Shown piece by piece: positions 49,601 through 61,635 of a stretch of DNA of 64,000 nt. Origin of the DNA: Haematococcus lacustris (taxonomy: Eukaryota; Chlorophyta; Chlorophyceae; Chlamydomonadales; Haematococcaceae). How positions within the stretch are numbered: position 1 is the stretch's first letter; each line of letters begins with the position of its first letter. The notes under the pieces are model-generated. The model made no database searches and was not told the DNA's origin. It saw only the letters and a program-made list of their open reading frames with translations. Location of the stretch: assembly GCA_030144725.1 (NCBI GenBank), contig JASKMD010000021.1, positions 124,001 through 188,000 of the forward strand. Direction: 5' to 3'. The translations under genes and the position numbers were made by a program.

Positions 49601-52600
49601 CTCTTACTGCCAGCTCATCCCCGGTGGAGATCAGGAACTGGTTGTTCACGCCCTTGTGCTCGTAGTCGTGTATGAGCTGCAGCACCGGCAGGGCCACATG
49701 CAGCTCAGTGGCGGGGCAGCTGGTGGGGGACCCCAGGCAATGCATGATGCACACATGACAACTGGGCAGCACCAACCGCACGCTGTGTAACTCCCATGCG
49801 TGTGCCATGTGCATGGGAACTCCACACAGACAAATACACTGTTTTGTAGTGGTCCACACTTAGTGTTCCACTGCAATGAAGGCTCTAGGTTGAGGGCTAA
49901 GGTGCTGTGTAACTCACCCCTCCACCCTCCACCCCAGCCCCTCCAGCCCAGCCCCTCCACCCCAGCCCCTCCAGCCCACCCCACCCCTCCACCCCAGCCC
50001 CAGCCCATGCGCCCCAGCCCCTGTGCCCCAGCCACTCCATCGCAAGCCCTTCAGCCCACCCCACCCCTCCACCCCAGCCCCTGCGCCCCAGCCCCTCCAC
50101 CCCTCCACCCCAAGCCCTCCAGCCCACCCCACCCCTCCATCCCAGCCCCAGCCCATGCGCCCCAGCCCCTGTGCCCCAGCCACTCCATCGCAAGCCCTTC
50201 AGCCCACCCCACCCCTCCACCCCAGCCCCTGCGCCCCAGCCCCTCCACCCCTCCACCCCAAGCCCTCCAGCCCACCCCACCCCTCCACCCTAGCCCCAGC
50301 GCCCCAGCCCCTCACCGCAGAAATGTAGACAGCCAGGAGGTCCACCCTCTGGTCCCCACCCAGCATGCTGCCCACCCTGCCCCGCGTCATCATGCAGTGC
50401 ACAGTGCCTGCACGCACAGGGTGGCGGCCGCTGCGGGTCAGACCGCCTGGCGCCGCTGGCATAGCCAAAGATGCAGCCTCACAGTGTGGCAGGGGCTGGG
50501 CTGGGGACACATACAACCCTCTGCCTAGCACCAGAGCATGACCAGGCACAGAGTGTGACCAGGCACAGAGTGTGACCAGGCACAGGGTGTGACCAGGGCT
50601 GGCCTGGAACCACAGGCAGTCGCGCCTAAGACCGCCCGGTGCCATGTGGAAGATGCCAGGCAGCTCGCGGCTTGCAAGGCCAGGGCAGAGCTATGACCAG
50701 GTGGGATGCAGGCACTGCACTGCTCTTGCCAGGAGGCAGCCAGCGCATACGGCAGGGAGGCTGGCTGGACACCAGGAGTACTGTCCAAGGTGGCAGGCTA
50801 GTCTAGCTGCTGCAACGGCCTTGCCAACACGGAGCACTGCAGGCGCTGGATGGCCCAGGTGACTTTGGAGGTGCCCTTTAAAGGCTTGCCCTAGGGAGGT
50901 GCCCTTTGGAGGTGCGAGAGTGCGTGACGCACAGGTATGAGCAGGTATGAGCTGGTATGAGTTCAGTTAGCGCATGCAGGTCATGCCAACTCTACATCAT
51001 AGCCCTCCAGGGTCAGGCAACAGTGTAGGTGGTAGGCGACCATGACCATGTGTATGCCATGTATAAGCCATGTGCATGCCATGTGCATGGGAACTCCACA
51101 CAGACAGAAGCATCGTTTTGTAGTGGTCCACACTCAGTGTTCCACTGCAACGAAGGCTCTAGGTTGAGGGTTCAGGTGCTGGCAAGGGTGCGGTATAAAG
51201 TTGAGTGACTGGGTTGAGTGTGAGGGCAGTGTGAGGAGAGGCAGCCGTGTTTAAACGTCACCAGGCGGACATTAAGGAGTGATCCAGTTGCAGCTGAGCA
51301 GAGTCAGGCATGGTGGAGATTGTGTGCCAGATGCTGCATGATGAGCCAGGGGGTCGGCAGGGAGCTTGCTGCTGGGTGGTAACCGTGGTCAGCTGTGGTC
51401 CTGGCAACCAACCAGATCAAGGGTAGTGCATAGTGTGCGGAGGGTGGTGCGAGGGGGGTGGGGCCTGGGGGACGTGAGGGGCTGGGGGGTGGTTTACCGA
51501 TGACCCACGTAGGACATCCGCTGCATGGGTGCGGCAGTGGTAGGGGTTGTTGGGGTAGCCGTCCTCAATGGCACACAAGAACCTGCACAGCAACGGGGTC
51601 ACAAGGGATGCGGAGGCTGGGCAGTGGGGCAAGGAAGTGGGTCCTACAGCCGGGAAGCTCCCCAGTACGGGTGTGTAGGCCCCATGGCCTGGCTTGCATA
51701 CACCTGCTACTACTGTTGCTGCCAGTGCTGCTGTCTGGAGCCGCATGTGGTGTGGCAATGCTGGCTATGCCCAGTCAGCCCACATGTTCCCTAGTGCTGC
51801 ATAGTGCTTATGACTACGGTGACCATGATGGTGTGATAATGTGAGTGTGCCCTGGTGTAGGGCTGCTGTGCTTTGAGAGCCAGGTGGCTGTACTGGCAGC
51901 TGCTGGGCAGCTGCCCTGGCTGCGGATGGGCTGGTCAAGCCTGGGGCTACTGTGTGAGTGACACAGGCACTGTGCATTGCCTCACCCCCATGACAATCCC
52001 ATGCTGCACGCCAGCAGCTGCCTAGCCAACTGCCCCATGCAGCAGTCCCAGACAGCTCGCCCAGCAGCAGCCCCAGGCAGCAGTTCCAAACAGTTCGCCC
52101 AGCAGCAGCCCCAGGCAGCAAACAATTAACAGGGATAGCAAGGGGCGACAACAACAGCCGGTTTCCATACCTGGCCAGGTGACCTTCCCTGAGTTGGAAA
52201 TGCTGAATGAGGTGCATGCGGCGCAGCAGGGCAAAGGCCAGGGTGGACAGCGGACGGCCTCCCGACACCTCTGACAGCTCAAAGGCGTCAAAGCTCCAGC
52301 CCTCCTCTGCCCGGCTCAATGCCATGTTCAGCTGCAAGCAGCCAGACAGCCAGGGGTGGGCAGGCAGGTGAAGGCCTGGGCAACTGCCGGGAAGGCCAGA
52401 GCGGGCAGCAGGGTGCCACTATGGTGAGGCGTATTGATGCGCCAGCTGGCAGGGCAGTACAGGGCAGTACAGGCAAGCCTGTGGCCAGCAGGCAGTTGGG
52501 TAGTGAGGTGGCATAGAGGGTAGAGGCACAGTGGCTCGCAGCCGTCACCCAATGCCCAGCTGCCATGCCATCAGAAACCAGCCCCTGACAGACTGACAGT

Positions 52601-55600
52601 CAAACTAAGTACCGCAGCATTTCAGATCAAAAGGCACTGCTGTGCTGCATGCGGGTGCATGACCCATGCACCCATGCAAGGCACCCCAGTGTGACCCAGG
52701 CTGGTCCCTCTCACCATGTCTGATGGCTGTTTGAGGAGGACTGAGACATGCTCTGGGGCAGTGGTCAGTATGGTGACCGATGCCCTGCATACACTTAACC
52801 ACCACCACATGCACAGTGCTGACCAGCAGCAAGTGTGAAGTGAGCCTGAACATATGTAGTGAGCCACTTGAGCCACAGCAGCCTGCGCCTGTGGCGCAGC
52901 GTCCCAGTCCTGACGCATGCTGCTAGTGCTGCTGACAAAAACACTGTTTTGTAGTGGTCCACACTTAGTGTTCCACTGCAATGAAGGCTCTAGGTTGAGG
53001 GCTAAGGTGCTGCTATTGCTGCTACTACTGCTGATGTTGATGACTGGCCAGCAGCCTTGTTGTTGTTTGTTTACGATGCCAGCAGCCGGGCAACTGAAAC
53101 CTTGAGCTCGTGGGCATGCCATTGCCAGGCCTAGACCCTCCTTACGCTGCCCTTGGCACGCTGGCACGATGTGGCCCTGTGGGGACACCCTGCTAGCCCT
53201 GACACAGAGCCTGATGTAGACTGAGCAGGGCTGCACAGGGGGGTCAGGACACAGCACTGCTGCTATACCTATGGCGAGGGGCCAACCGGCAATGCTGCTG
53301 TCAGCTTGGCCAACAGCAAGCAGGTAGCGCGGAATGCCAGCAAGTGCCAGCTGAGCGGCTGGAAAGCCCAGCCAGGTTGGGACAGACACAGCACCTGGTC
53401 AACAAGCTGCTGGGTCTACTAAAGCAGTCTGGTTGAATGCCTGCGCTGCCTGCCTGCTGTGTTGCCTGCGCTGCCTGCCTGCCTGCCAACCTGCCTGCTC
53501 ACCTGCCTGCCTACCTGCCTGCACATCTGCCCACCTGTCTGCCTTCCTGCCTGCCCTCCTGCCTGCCATCAGGTTGGAACAGGCTGCCTGCCTGCCAACA
53601 GGTCCTAAACTGTGGTGATGGTAACCCCCTCAGTCAGTCAAAAATAAGGAGTGGTTACCGCCTGACCTGCGAGCCCTCGCCCTGTGCTTGGTGCTGTCCC
53701 GCAAGCAGCTGGACGGCTCAACTGCTGGTGCGATGCCGCCAATGCTGCGCCGCCATGCCGGGCCCCCCAGCTGGCCACCCGCAGCGCGTCCCAGGACACT
53801 GCCCTGCCCGCTTGCCTCCGACTGGGCCCCAGCGGCAGCGGCAGCCCTGGGGGCCTGGTTAGGGCCTGCTGGGGCCCCTGTTCCCGAGTAGGATTGTGAC
53901 ACCCTTGCCATGAAGGACTGGCGGGGGCTGGAGGGCGGGTGGGGCCGCAGCAGGGGGGCCAGCAGGTCGCCTCTACTCAGCTGTGAGAGGTCTGAGGCGG
54001 CTAGGCTGTGGAGGGATTCAGTTGAAGTGCGGCGCTGACCTGGGAGGACGACAAGGGCACCTAGGTAACCCTGGCCTTGCCCCTGGCCATGTCCCTGCCC
54101 TTGGTTGAGCCCCTGGCCTGCCAGCAGTGCCTGGTCCTTACTCAGGCCCTGCCCTTGACCCAACCCCAGGGCGGGGTCCAACCCAGCAGGCAGGCTTGCA
54201 GCACCCTCCTGGACGCCTCCCCTGCTGGACGTGGGTGTTGGCCCCAGAGGACTGTGGCGCGGCTGCTGGGCTGGCCACAGCTGGGAGGGGGAGCGCAGGG
54301 CAGGATGGGCCATGCTGTGGGATGCATGGCCTGAGGTGTCTTGGGAATAGAAGGCAGCAGCCAGGTCTGCAGCAGCAGTAGTGGCAGGAGCATTTTTAGC
54401 AGCAGCAGCAGCAGAGCATAACCATCATCATCATCATCAGCAGCAGCATCACCATCACCATCATCATCACCATCACCATCACCATCATCACCATCACCCT
54501 CACCATCATCATCAGTAGTGTGTGGCATTTGCCTATGGGCGTTGCTGCAACTTCTACACACTCAGAAACATCAAGTGCTTTGGTGATGGTGATGGGAGCA
54601 GCTTGCCTGGCTCCAGCTCCTCTGCTGCCCCGTCGTCTGAGCCCTGGCCTGACAGCATGGCCATGGCCTGGGCCTGGATCAGGTGCAGGGCGCTGCGACG
54701 CCTCAAGGCAGGGCCCCGTTGCTGCCCTGGCGCAGGGCTGTACAGGCTCACACTTGTAGCCATTGGGTCTGCACAGCACGTACATGCAACGTGTGCTCAT
54801 CCATAGAATGCTCGACTGAGTTCTGTTGACTGTGTCCAAGGTGGCAGGCACCAGGTGGACGGGGTCACGTGGGTGCGCCTGCCTGCATGCCTCCCTTATA
54901 ACCAGCTTGTCTGGCATGGCTGTGCTAGAGGTCTGGAGTTGGCTGTTAGTCAGGCTGTGTAGTGGAAGTACGACCACAATGGAGTCAGGAGGGGCCAGCA
55001 ACAGAGGTAAGTGGGCCAGGGACAGAGGTATGGGGGGACAGCAATAGAGGTGAAGGGGGGCAGCGACAGAGACCATGAGTTAGCCTGCGCAGGGGGCAGT
55101 CCCTGCCCTCTCTCTCACCTTCCTCGCCTGCATGGGTGGTGGCCTGCAGCCTCCCTGCCAGGCTGTCCCTGGGGGTGAGTCCCTCCCAGCCGCCGAAGCC
55201 CTGCACCGTTTTGTAGTGGTCCACACTTAGTGTTCCACTGCAACGAAGGCTCTAGTTTGAGGGCTAAGGTGCTGCAGTGCTGAAGGGCTGAAGGTGCTGT
55301 AAACCACCAGGGTCCAGAGCCACCAGGGCACCTGACAGCCAAGTGCTCAGTAGCTGGCAACAGAGGCTGCAGGGCTCCTACAGAGAGGATTAGGGTTGGG
55401 GCCTAACCCTAGCACTAACCCCACAGAGAGGACAGGCTGCTGTGGGAATGCGTATGTGTATGGTGCCAAAGACCGCCACTGTCAAGGGGGTGCCCCTCAC
55501 TGCTGTCTAGGTCACCCTAGGCTGCACCCTTGTGTGCTAAAGGTGGCAGGGTTTACTCATGGATGCTAGTGCTTGGAGTTAATCTGGTTGGAGGTTGGTC

Positions 55601-57222
55601 AGTTGAAGGTTGGTCAAAGGATTTGAAAGTACAGCTTTGATCGCGCATGTGTGAGGAGCAACCCCAGTAGAGTCTAAGGCCAAGGGGGCAGCAGAAGAAG
55701 CAAAGGGGGGCCAGGAGCAGGGCAGGCTGGGTGGCAGTGTGAGGGAGGGCACCTGGTGGGGAGAGTCGGAGCGGGACAGCTTAATGAGCGGGGCTGATGC
55801 CAGCATCTGGGTCAGGGACGCGTTGACGTCCTCGTCAGCACCCAGACCGTGCTGGTCTAGACGGTGGACCACCTGCAGGGGGGCAGCAGCAGCAGCAGGT
55901 GGGCATGGGTGAGGGTGGCGGGGGGCTAGACAAGGCTGGGCCAAGCCCACACCTAGACCCAGCAGCAGCAGCAGCAGTGGCATGACCTTTGCCACTCTGC
56001 GGTATCTAACCCTGCCAGTGGTTCTGCTGAACATCAAGCCTGTCCCTGCAGCTACCCCTTGCCCTGCATGCCGCTCGCCTGCTGGTCCAGGTCTGTGGGC
56101 GCCAGGAGGTTGAAGCCCCCCGCCAGCACAGCCTTCCTCACTGCCACCACCTCCTGCATGGTCACCTGTGATCACGCCAGTCACAGCTGCCACAGGGTCA
56201 ACAATGTTGGGGTCAGCCCGCAGGACCACCACCTGTTGCGCAGCAGCTGCTCACACTGCAGCAGCGGGATGGTGGCAGCAGCACACACTGGCCAGTAAGC
56301 AGAGTAACCGACCTGGACCCCATGCATCATCTTGTCCAGCAGGTTCAGCACCCTCTCAGCCGGGGACAGCACCTTGAGGCAGCTGCGGCACACAGCACAG
56401 GCATCAGCAGCGCTATGCCATGCTCTGTGCTCAAGCTGGTGCGAACACTGCGGCAGGATGTAGCCTGGTGCAAGGCAGAGGAGTTGAAGGCTTCAGGGCA
56501 CAGGATGTCTGGGGTCAGGAGGGAGTCGGGCAGGGTGGGTGAGGAGTGTGACACTGTCCAGCCTACTGCACTGCCAGAGCTGCCACCACGAATGACACTG
56601 GGTTGGACCCTGGACCCTGGGATGGGCCCTGGACCCTGGGATGGGCCCTGGACCCTGGGATGGGCCCTGGACCCTGGGATGGGCCCTGGACCCTGGGATG
56701 GGCCCTGGACCCTGGGATGGGCCCTGGACCCTGGGATGGAAACTGGACCCTGGGATGCCCTGTCACTGGGATGTAGCATGTCACTAGAATGTAGCCTGGA
56801 TGCATTGCCTGAATGGCTGTCTTGAAGGATGTCCCTGGACCCTGTGTGCTTGTAGCTGCTGTGCTGTAACGGGCTCCTGTGGTGTGCCAGCAGGCTGGGC
56901 TCAGGTCATGGGTCTGGGCCATCTCAGCCTGAAGCCTGAGCCTGAACCATGGGCCTGAGGTGCAGCAGGCAATGTCACAGCATCCTCCTCTTGGCCAACT
57001 GTAGGGCTCGGAGCAGTGCCAAGGCCAGCTGTAGGGTGTCTGTGTGGGGTGGGCTGGTGCTGGTGCTGGCCAGGGCTGCACCAGGCTCACCCCTCCTCCT
57101 CAAAGCTTGGGGCATGCTGGGGGGCGCCGTTGGACTGGTCATGGGAGGCGAGGGCTTCGTCAAGCGCTGCCTCCAGGCTGCAGGCAAGGCCACAGGCAGC
57201 CGGCTACTGCACAGTTGTTACC

Positions 57223-57254
<32 letters not shown>

Positions 57255-60200
57255 CAACAACAACAGTACCATTCTGATCACCACCATCACCACCACCACC
57301 ACCACCACCACCAGCAACAATACTACTATGGCCACTACCAATGACAACAACACCAACAGCACCACTATGCCCACCAACAACAATAGCACCACAACAACGG
57401 TCACCTCCATCACCACTAGCACCCAGCACCATGACCACCGTCACCCTGGTCAACAGCTCGGGGGCAGTTCAATCCGCCCACCAGCACAAACCACAGGGCC
57501 ACAGGCTGAAGGCAGGCCTGGAGCCGCACCACAGTATTCCAAGCCCACCCCGACAGCCATGTGTCAAAGAGCGATGCTGCCGCCAGCCCAGGACTTGCTC
57601 TACAGCTACTGTCACCATGCTGGGTTCAGCATGATGATGATGGCAGTGCTGATAGGCCCAGAGCTGGCCTGACGCCGCCCTCAGCTGATGCCTGCCCAGC
57701 CCAGTCCACCACCCCCACAGTCCTCTGTTTCAGCTTTGGTGTATGCAGCCAGCAATGCTGCTCATGCTGCTGTGCCCTGAGCTACCCCCTGCTTGTTTGG
57801 CTGGGCAGTCCGCGCCTCTGACGCCGCCACTGTCTGCACTCACTGCAAGTATGCCTGCTCTGTGACCAGCTTCTGCTGCGTGATGGCGATGGCCTGCTCA
57901 TGCAGCACTGCCACCTGCAGCACCAACAGGCCACGAACAGGACAGATGAGGGCAGGGGGCTGCAGGCTCACAGCATGCAAGCAGTGTGAGGTGTGGCCGG
58001 GACAAGTCTGCATGCCAACTGGGGCAGTTGGGGAGTCACCCGCCGGCCAGTCTCACTTACGACTCCCAGCAGGCCCAGCAGTCACGGCCACCATAGGCAG
58101 GACTGCATGCTGTCTGGGAGCAGCAGGGTAAGAGCAGGCCAGCACTCAGCATGGAAGGAGTAGGCCAGGAGGCAGTGAGCAGCCCACAGGGGTGGCCAGG
58201 GCGTTGAGAAAGTGGAGGGAGGAAGGGAGACGGGGTCCACCCTCAGCCCGCCCTCCTGCATGGGGTTCACCTGGCGTGTCAGCTGGGCAATGACCTTGTC
58301 CTGGAGGGCCAGGCGGTCAAACAGCAGCTGCCTGTCCTTGTACTTTTCCAGGTGCTGCAGGCCAGCACCCTCCTTGACCGGCACAAGGGCACCAGGCAGG
58401 GGCAGCAGGGACGCTTCCACCTGGTGCAAGGCCCCAGGCTCTCCTGTCCCCTGCGACAGCATAGCCCCCAAGAGTGACACCTCAGGCTACAAGAGTGACA
58501 CTTCAAGTCTCAAGAGTGACAACACAGGCCGCAAGAGTGACACCTCAGGCTACAGGATATGGTGCTGCAGTCACTGAGCAGTGAGTGAAAGACCCTGGCT
58601 GCGGCCAGCCTGCATTCCCGGAGCACCTCCTGCCGGAGACACTTGCTGCTTCACCTACGTCCAATCATCACAGAGTGGCTTAGGGCCTGCGGCGACAGCT
58701 GCTTCTCGGGCAGTGCTGCTGGCCAAGTGCAACCAGGACTCATGCCCAGCACACACCAGCCACGCTGACAAGAGCAGCTGACAAGGGATGCTGACAAGAG
58801 AACTTGTAGGCAGCACACACCAGCACACACCAGCCATGCTGGCAAGTGCAGGCTGTGTAAACAAGTGAAGAGCTGTGTTAACTTGCAACACCTCTGCCTT
58901 GTTCTAGCTAGCAGGAGCTGTGCGGCTGGGCCCGCATGCCCTCACCCCTTACCTGCTGTGAGGCTGAGGCTGTAGAGGCAGGCGTGGTGCATTCAGTGTT
59001 TTGGGAACCCGGCTGACCGCTGCTGTCTGTCTGGGTGGCGGCTGCAACCTGCATTAGCGCCAGGCAGGTTATGCCCAGTCTTGCGTCATTGCAACCACTC
59101 ATTTGCAATCGCTAGCTGCAACCCAGCAAGCGTGACAAGCAGGTGTGACCAGGAGGTGTGACCAACCGCTGCAACACATCTACTCCTTCGATGACCTGCC
59201 TGCCTGTCTGTAACCTCATTCTTGCCATTCACATGCTGTCCTATTCCAATGTCTGCCTGCCGCTGTCTATCTCCCACCAACACTGTTGTAAGGTGGCACG
59301 TTGCGTGCCAGAGGTATCTGCGCTCACCCATGCAAGCGCTTGCAGGCAGGCTAGTGAAGCTGTGCCACCCACCATCACTGGTGTAGCTGGCCGCAGCAAG
59401 AGAGGCACATCCTCCCCCGCCACGGCCGACACACAGCTACTGCTTTGGGAATGGCGGGAGCCTTGCGCAGCAAGGTGCTGCCCTGCTGTCATCTGAGCCT
59501 TAACGCTCAGGGGAGGCAAAGAGGTCAGTATGCTTAGGCTGATGCGGTGTGGGGCCGGCTGTGCCTCAATCTCCTCAGCATCGGTGCGAGCTGCACTGCC
59601 CACTGAAGCGGATGACCCCGTACACCCTGGCTTGATGACTCTACTGGGCGATGGGGAGACATGGCTGCCACCCTTCTCACCCTGCCGCCTGCCCGCCCCC
59701 ATGCTACTGGCCTTGGCCTGCCCTGGTGCCTGGGTGTACAAGCGCCGCATCATCTCCTGGTCGTGCTCGAATCGGCCCAGCTCAGCGCTGTGAGACGGGA
59801 AAGGCGAGACTTGGAACCCAGGATCACTGGGCTGCAACTTCCAAACCGGCCGGCTCCTCGCACCGCCAGGGTTGTGGACTGCTACGCGTGCTACGCTGGG
59901 GTTAGGGCTGTGGGTAGGGCTGAGCCCATTGTCTAGGTTCTGGACTCGAGGCAACCTGAACTGGGCAGGTGCTGCTGTCTGGAGCTGTTGGAAGTCAGGG
60001 AGCTGGCTGAGGGAGTGGGTCCCTGAGACGCTGTCTTGCAACCTCGGGGTGTGGCGAAAGACCCCGGGGCTACGGAACCTTAGTGGGGGTAGCTGCTCAT
60101 CAAATCCTGGGCTGTCAAAACACATAGTTGTGGTTGTGTCGCGCATCGTCATCCCGCCTGAAAAGCTTGCACTTGGTGTGTGCTGAACCTGGAGGGAAGT

Positions 60201-60287
60201 ATAGTGGCTGGCAGACGCTGTAAGACCACTGGAGTCAGCTCCCACTCCTACTTCTTCAGCACCTGGCCGGTGGCAGGGTCGCCGCAT
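46691..60287 (-). CDS. 3',5'-cyclic nucleotide phosphodiesterase (class I PDE) with long N-terminal region
   Basis: Hydrolyses cAMP and/or cGMP. Catalytic exons: 52171-52331, 51509-51582, 50316-50407, 49608-49676, 49242-49346, 48650-48709, 47917-48207, 47524-47669, 46691-47225; phases close. Conserved blocks in order: [33 protein letters not shown] (metal His pair), [15 protein letters not shown] (metal His-Asp), [17 protein letters not shown] (metal Asp), [26 protein letters not shown], and SQAGF with the nucleotide-binding Gln. The usual Asn of the YHN..H motif is Cys here. N-terminal exons 58953-59048, 58271-58450, 57844-57914, 57091-57177, 56313-56382, about 56064-56165 and 55753-55872 encode coiled-coil-like helices ([18 protein letters not shown]) and [12 protein letters not shown]. 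Coding also probably covers parts of 54,554-54,763 and 53,660-54,050, and a 5' exon opening at ATG 60287; those joints are unresolved. The C-terminus is Ala-rich. Confidence 0.85.
49111..49187. repeat. Intronic duplicate, copy 1 of a 75-bp segment
   Basis: Matches 51331-51405 with about eight differences (shared core GAGCCAGGGGGTCGGCAGGG). The two copies lie in different phosphodiesterase introns. Confidence 0.8.
49841..49907 (+). repeat. 67-bp dispersed hairpin repeat, copy 1
   Basis: Starts GTTTTGTAGTGGTCCACACT and ends AGGGCTAAGGTGCTG. GTAGTGG pairs with CCACTGC and ACAC with GTGT across a TTA loop. It lies in the intron between exons 50316-50407 and 49608-49676, antisense to the gene, and is preceded by a segment shared with copy 2 (CATGTGCATGGGAACTCCAC). 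Confidence 0.85.
49918..50310. repeat. CCCCAGCCCCTCCACC-type imperfect tandem repeat
   Basis: C-rich units of about 12-20 bases, with a longer block of about 130 bases repeated once (near 49,985-50,115 and 50,115-50,235). It runs to six bases before the exon edge at 50316. Confidence 0.85.
51115..51181 (+). repeat. 67-bp dispersed hairpin repeat, copy 2
   Basis: Same length without gaps as copy 1; differs at a few sites (CACTCAGTG, CAACGAAGG, GGGTTCAGG). The change in the hairpin loop region keeps both stems. Lies in the intron before exon 50316-50407. Confidence 0.85.
51331..51405. repeat. Intronic duplicate, copy 2 of a 75-bp segment
   Basis: Second copy of the segment at 49111-49187, about 105 bases before the exon edge at 51509. 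Confidence 0.8.
52946..53012 (+). repeat. 67-bp dispersed hairpin repeat, copy 3
   Basis: Identical to copy 1 over all 67 bases, although the flanking sequence is unrelated. Lies in the intron upstream of exon 52171-52331. Confidence 0.85.
54421..54515. repeat. (CAT/CAC)n trinucleotide-rich tract
   Basis: ATC, ACC and CAG triplets, interrupted. In a phosphodiesterase intron. Confidence 0.85.
55208..55274 (+). repeat. 67-bp dispersed hairpin repeat, copy 4
   Basis: Differs from copy 1 at two positions (CAACGAAGG and CTAGTTTGAG) and keeps both stems. Lies between exon 55753-55872 and the next downstream coding segment. Confidence 0.85.
56605..56757. repeat. 19-bp minisatellite (GGACCCTGGGATGGGCCCT), about 7.5 copies
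   Basis: Perfect or near-perfect units in the intron between exons 57091-57177 and 56313-56382. Since 19 is not a multiple of three, the frame rotates, which argues that it is not coding. Confidence 0.9.
57219..57330. repeat. (ACC)n/(AAC)n tract
   Basis: Runs of ACC and AAC triplets in a phosphodiesterase intron, immediately upstream (in transcription) of exon 57091-57177. Confidence 0.9.
58470..58555. repeat. 21-bp tandem repeat, four copies
   Basis: Units based on AAGAGTGACACCTCAGGCTAC. They lie just upstream (in transcription) of the acceptor at 58451, in intron. Confidence 0.85.
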
Positions 60288-61009
60288 CGACGCATCGCCA
60301 AAAGTGGCAGTTAGTGACCACTCAGGCTACTTTGTGCCACGGGTGCCATGGGTCTGGTGACTCGCCCCACGCATGCAACCCTGATTTCTTGGTTACCTTC
60401 TAGGAGCCAGCCTAGTGCCACTCAAGCACAAGTGCTGCACAACCTAAACGTCGGCACGCGCTGTCAAACTAAGGACGTTTCGTATCGCGACATGCTGCGT
60501 CCTATAACCCTCAATGTGTTGCTCTGACAGCGAATGGCTTGTTCTAGCTCTATCAAACTGACTACCTAGTTCCCTTGCATGCCCTCTCAAGGTTGCTCAG
60601 CGTACTGTCCTTCTTGCGAGCCAAGAGCACGAGGTCGCCAGGAGCACTAGCTCGCATGTGGTTTTCATTTGAATGTGTGTGCTTCTTCATTAACTAGCAG
60701 CAGTAACATTTCCTGTCTCCATTTGCAGATACCAGTGCATTGAGCTCTTGAGTGAGCTATGCATGTCGGCTCCAGGTTCAGCGGCTTGTCCACTGAAGTG
60801 TACCAAGCAGCATGCGGCTAGGTTGCTGCACTTTACCGCCGTGGACACCTCGCTATGAGCACTAACTTCGCCAACAGCCTCACCGAGTTGTTCCTCCGCA
60901 GGGTCGAGCAAGGGGTGGCTCTGGCTGGAGCCAGGGTCATCGCTGGCTCACACGAGCACCGGCGCCGCTTGTGGCTGCCCGTGGATGCCCGGTCCCGGAT
61001 CCGGGGCTG
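60288..61009. other. Intergenic region upstream of the phosphodiesterase
   Basis: Should contain the phosphodiesterase promoter. No recognised gene. A 51-codon plus-strand frame starting near 60,856 leads into the TnpB-like remnant and may be a decayed part of it. Confidence 0.35.
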
Positions 61010-61245
61010 ATGTGCTCAAACAGCAATGACATCAAGCGCAGGTTCTACGACCGAGACGTGTCAGCCGCGCTGAACATCCGCCGCATTGCAACCGGCCGGG
61101 CCGCGCACGCGAGCTCAGCAGCTGGCTGGGCCGCCCCGCCATGCCTAACCCAGGCAGACCAGGCCAGGAGTGGGTGCAAGTGCGCGACAGAGCCCTGCTG
61201 CGGAAGTGGCAGCCACGGCACCAGCATCAGCGGCAGCAACAGTGA
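61010..61245 (+). pseudogene. TnpB/Fanzor-like (OrfB zinc-ribbon family) C-terminal remnant, frameshifted
   Basis: TnpB and its eukaryotic relatives (Fanzor) are RNA-guided nucleases carried by transposons. The fragment encodes CSNSNDIKRRFYDRDVSAAL then NIRRIATG, matching the last zinc-ribbon Cys and the final RuvC block (RDxNAAxNI) of the family; Asp of YDRD is the expected catalytic residue. The tail typical of algal copies, RARELSSWLGRPAMP...GQEWVQVRDRALLRKW, continues in a different frame after about 61,096, so one base has been lost or gained. The first Cys pair and the rest of the RuvC domain are not recognisable upstream. Not expected to make an active protein. Confidence 0.65.
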
Positions 61246-61386
61246 CGTGCCATGAACCAAATCGTAACAAACAATACGATTGCCCCTTACAAAGGGGATG
61301 TGTTTGCTCTAGAGTTTGCATAGGGTAGGGCTCTAGCGAATAGGTTAGGACACAGTCCCGACTCCTAGGTTCGGGACACACACCGG

Positions 61387-61635
61387 TAGAGCGCGACCGG
61401 ACTGGTTAAAGGTTAGTGTTAAACCGATTGTTAAAGTTGACCGTTTGGTCGCGATACGAGTCCTTTTTTGCTGCCGTTCTGGTCGCGACACGGCAATGCA
61501 CCCAGCGACACTATGCCGGCAGAAGTAGCCAGTGAGATGCAGTCCCAGGGTAGCAAAACGGGTATGTTAAAGATTGTTTAAAGATGTGGTTAAACCCAAA
61601 ACATCAGGATGTCAAAACTAACCAGTCGCGCTCTA
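61387..61635. mobile_element. 249-bp hAT-like MITE
   Basis: Ends TAGAGCGCGACCGG and CCAGTCGCGCTCTA are inverted repeats over the outer 11 bases (TAGAGCGCGAC), with GGTTA further in on both sides. An exact 8-bp duplication, CACACCGG, flanks it (61379-61386 and 61636-61643). The interior has GGTTAAA/TTTAACC-type motifs and no coding capacity. Confidence 0.8.
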
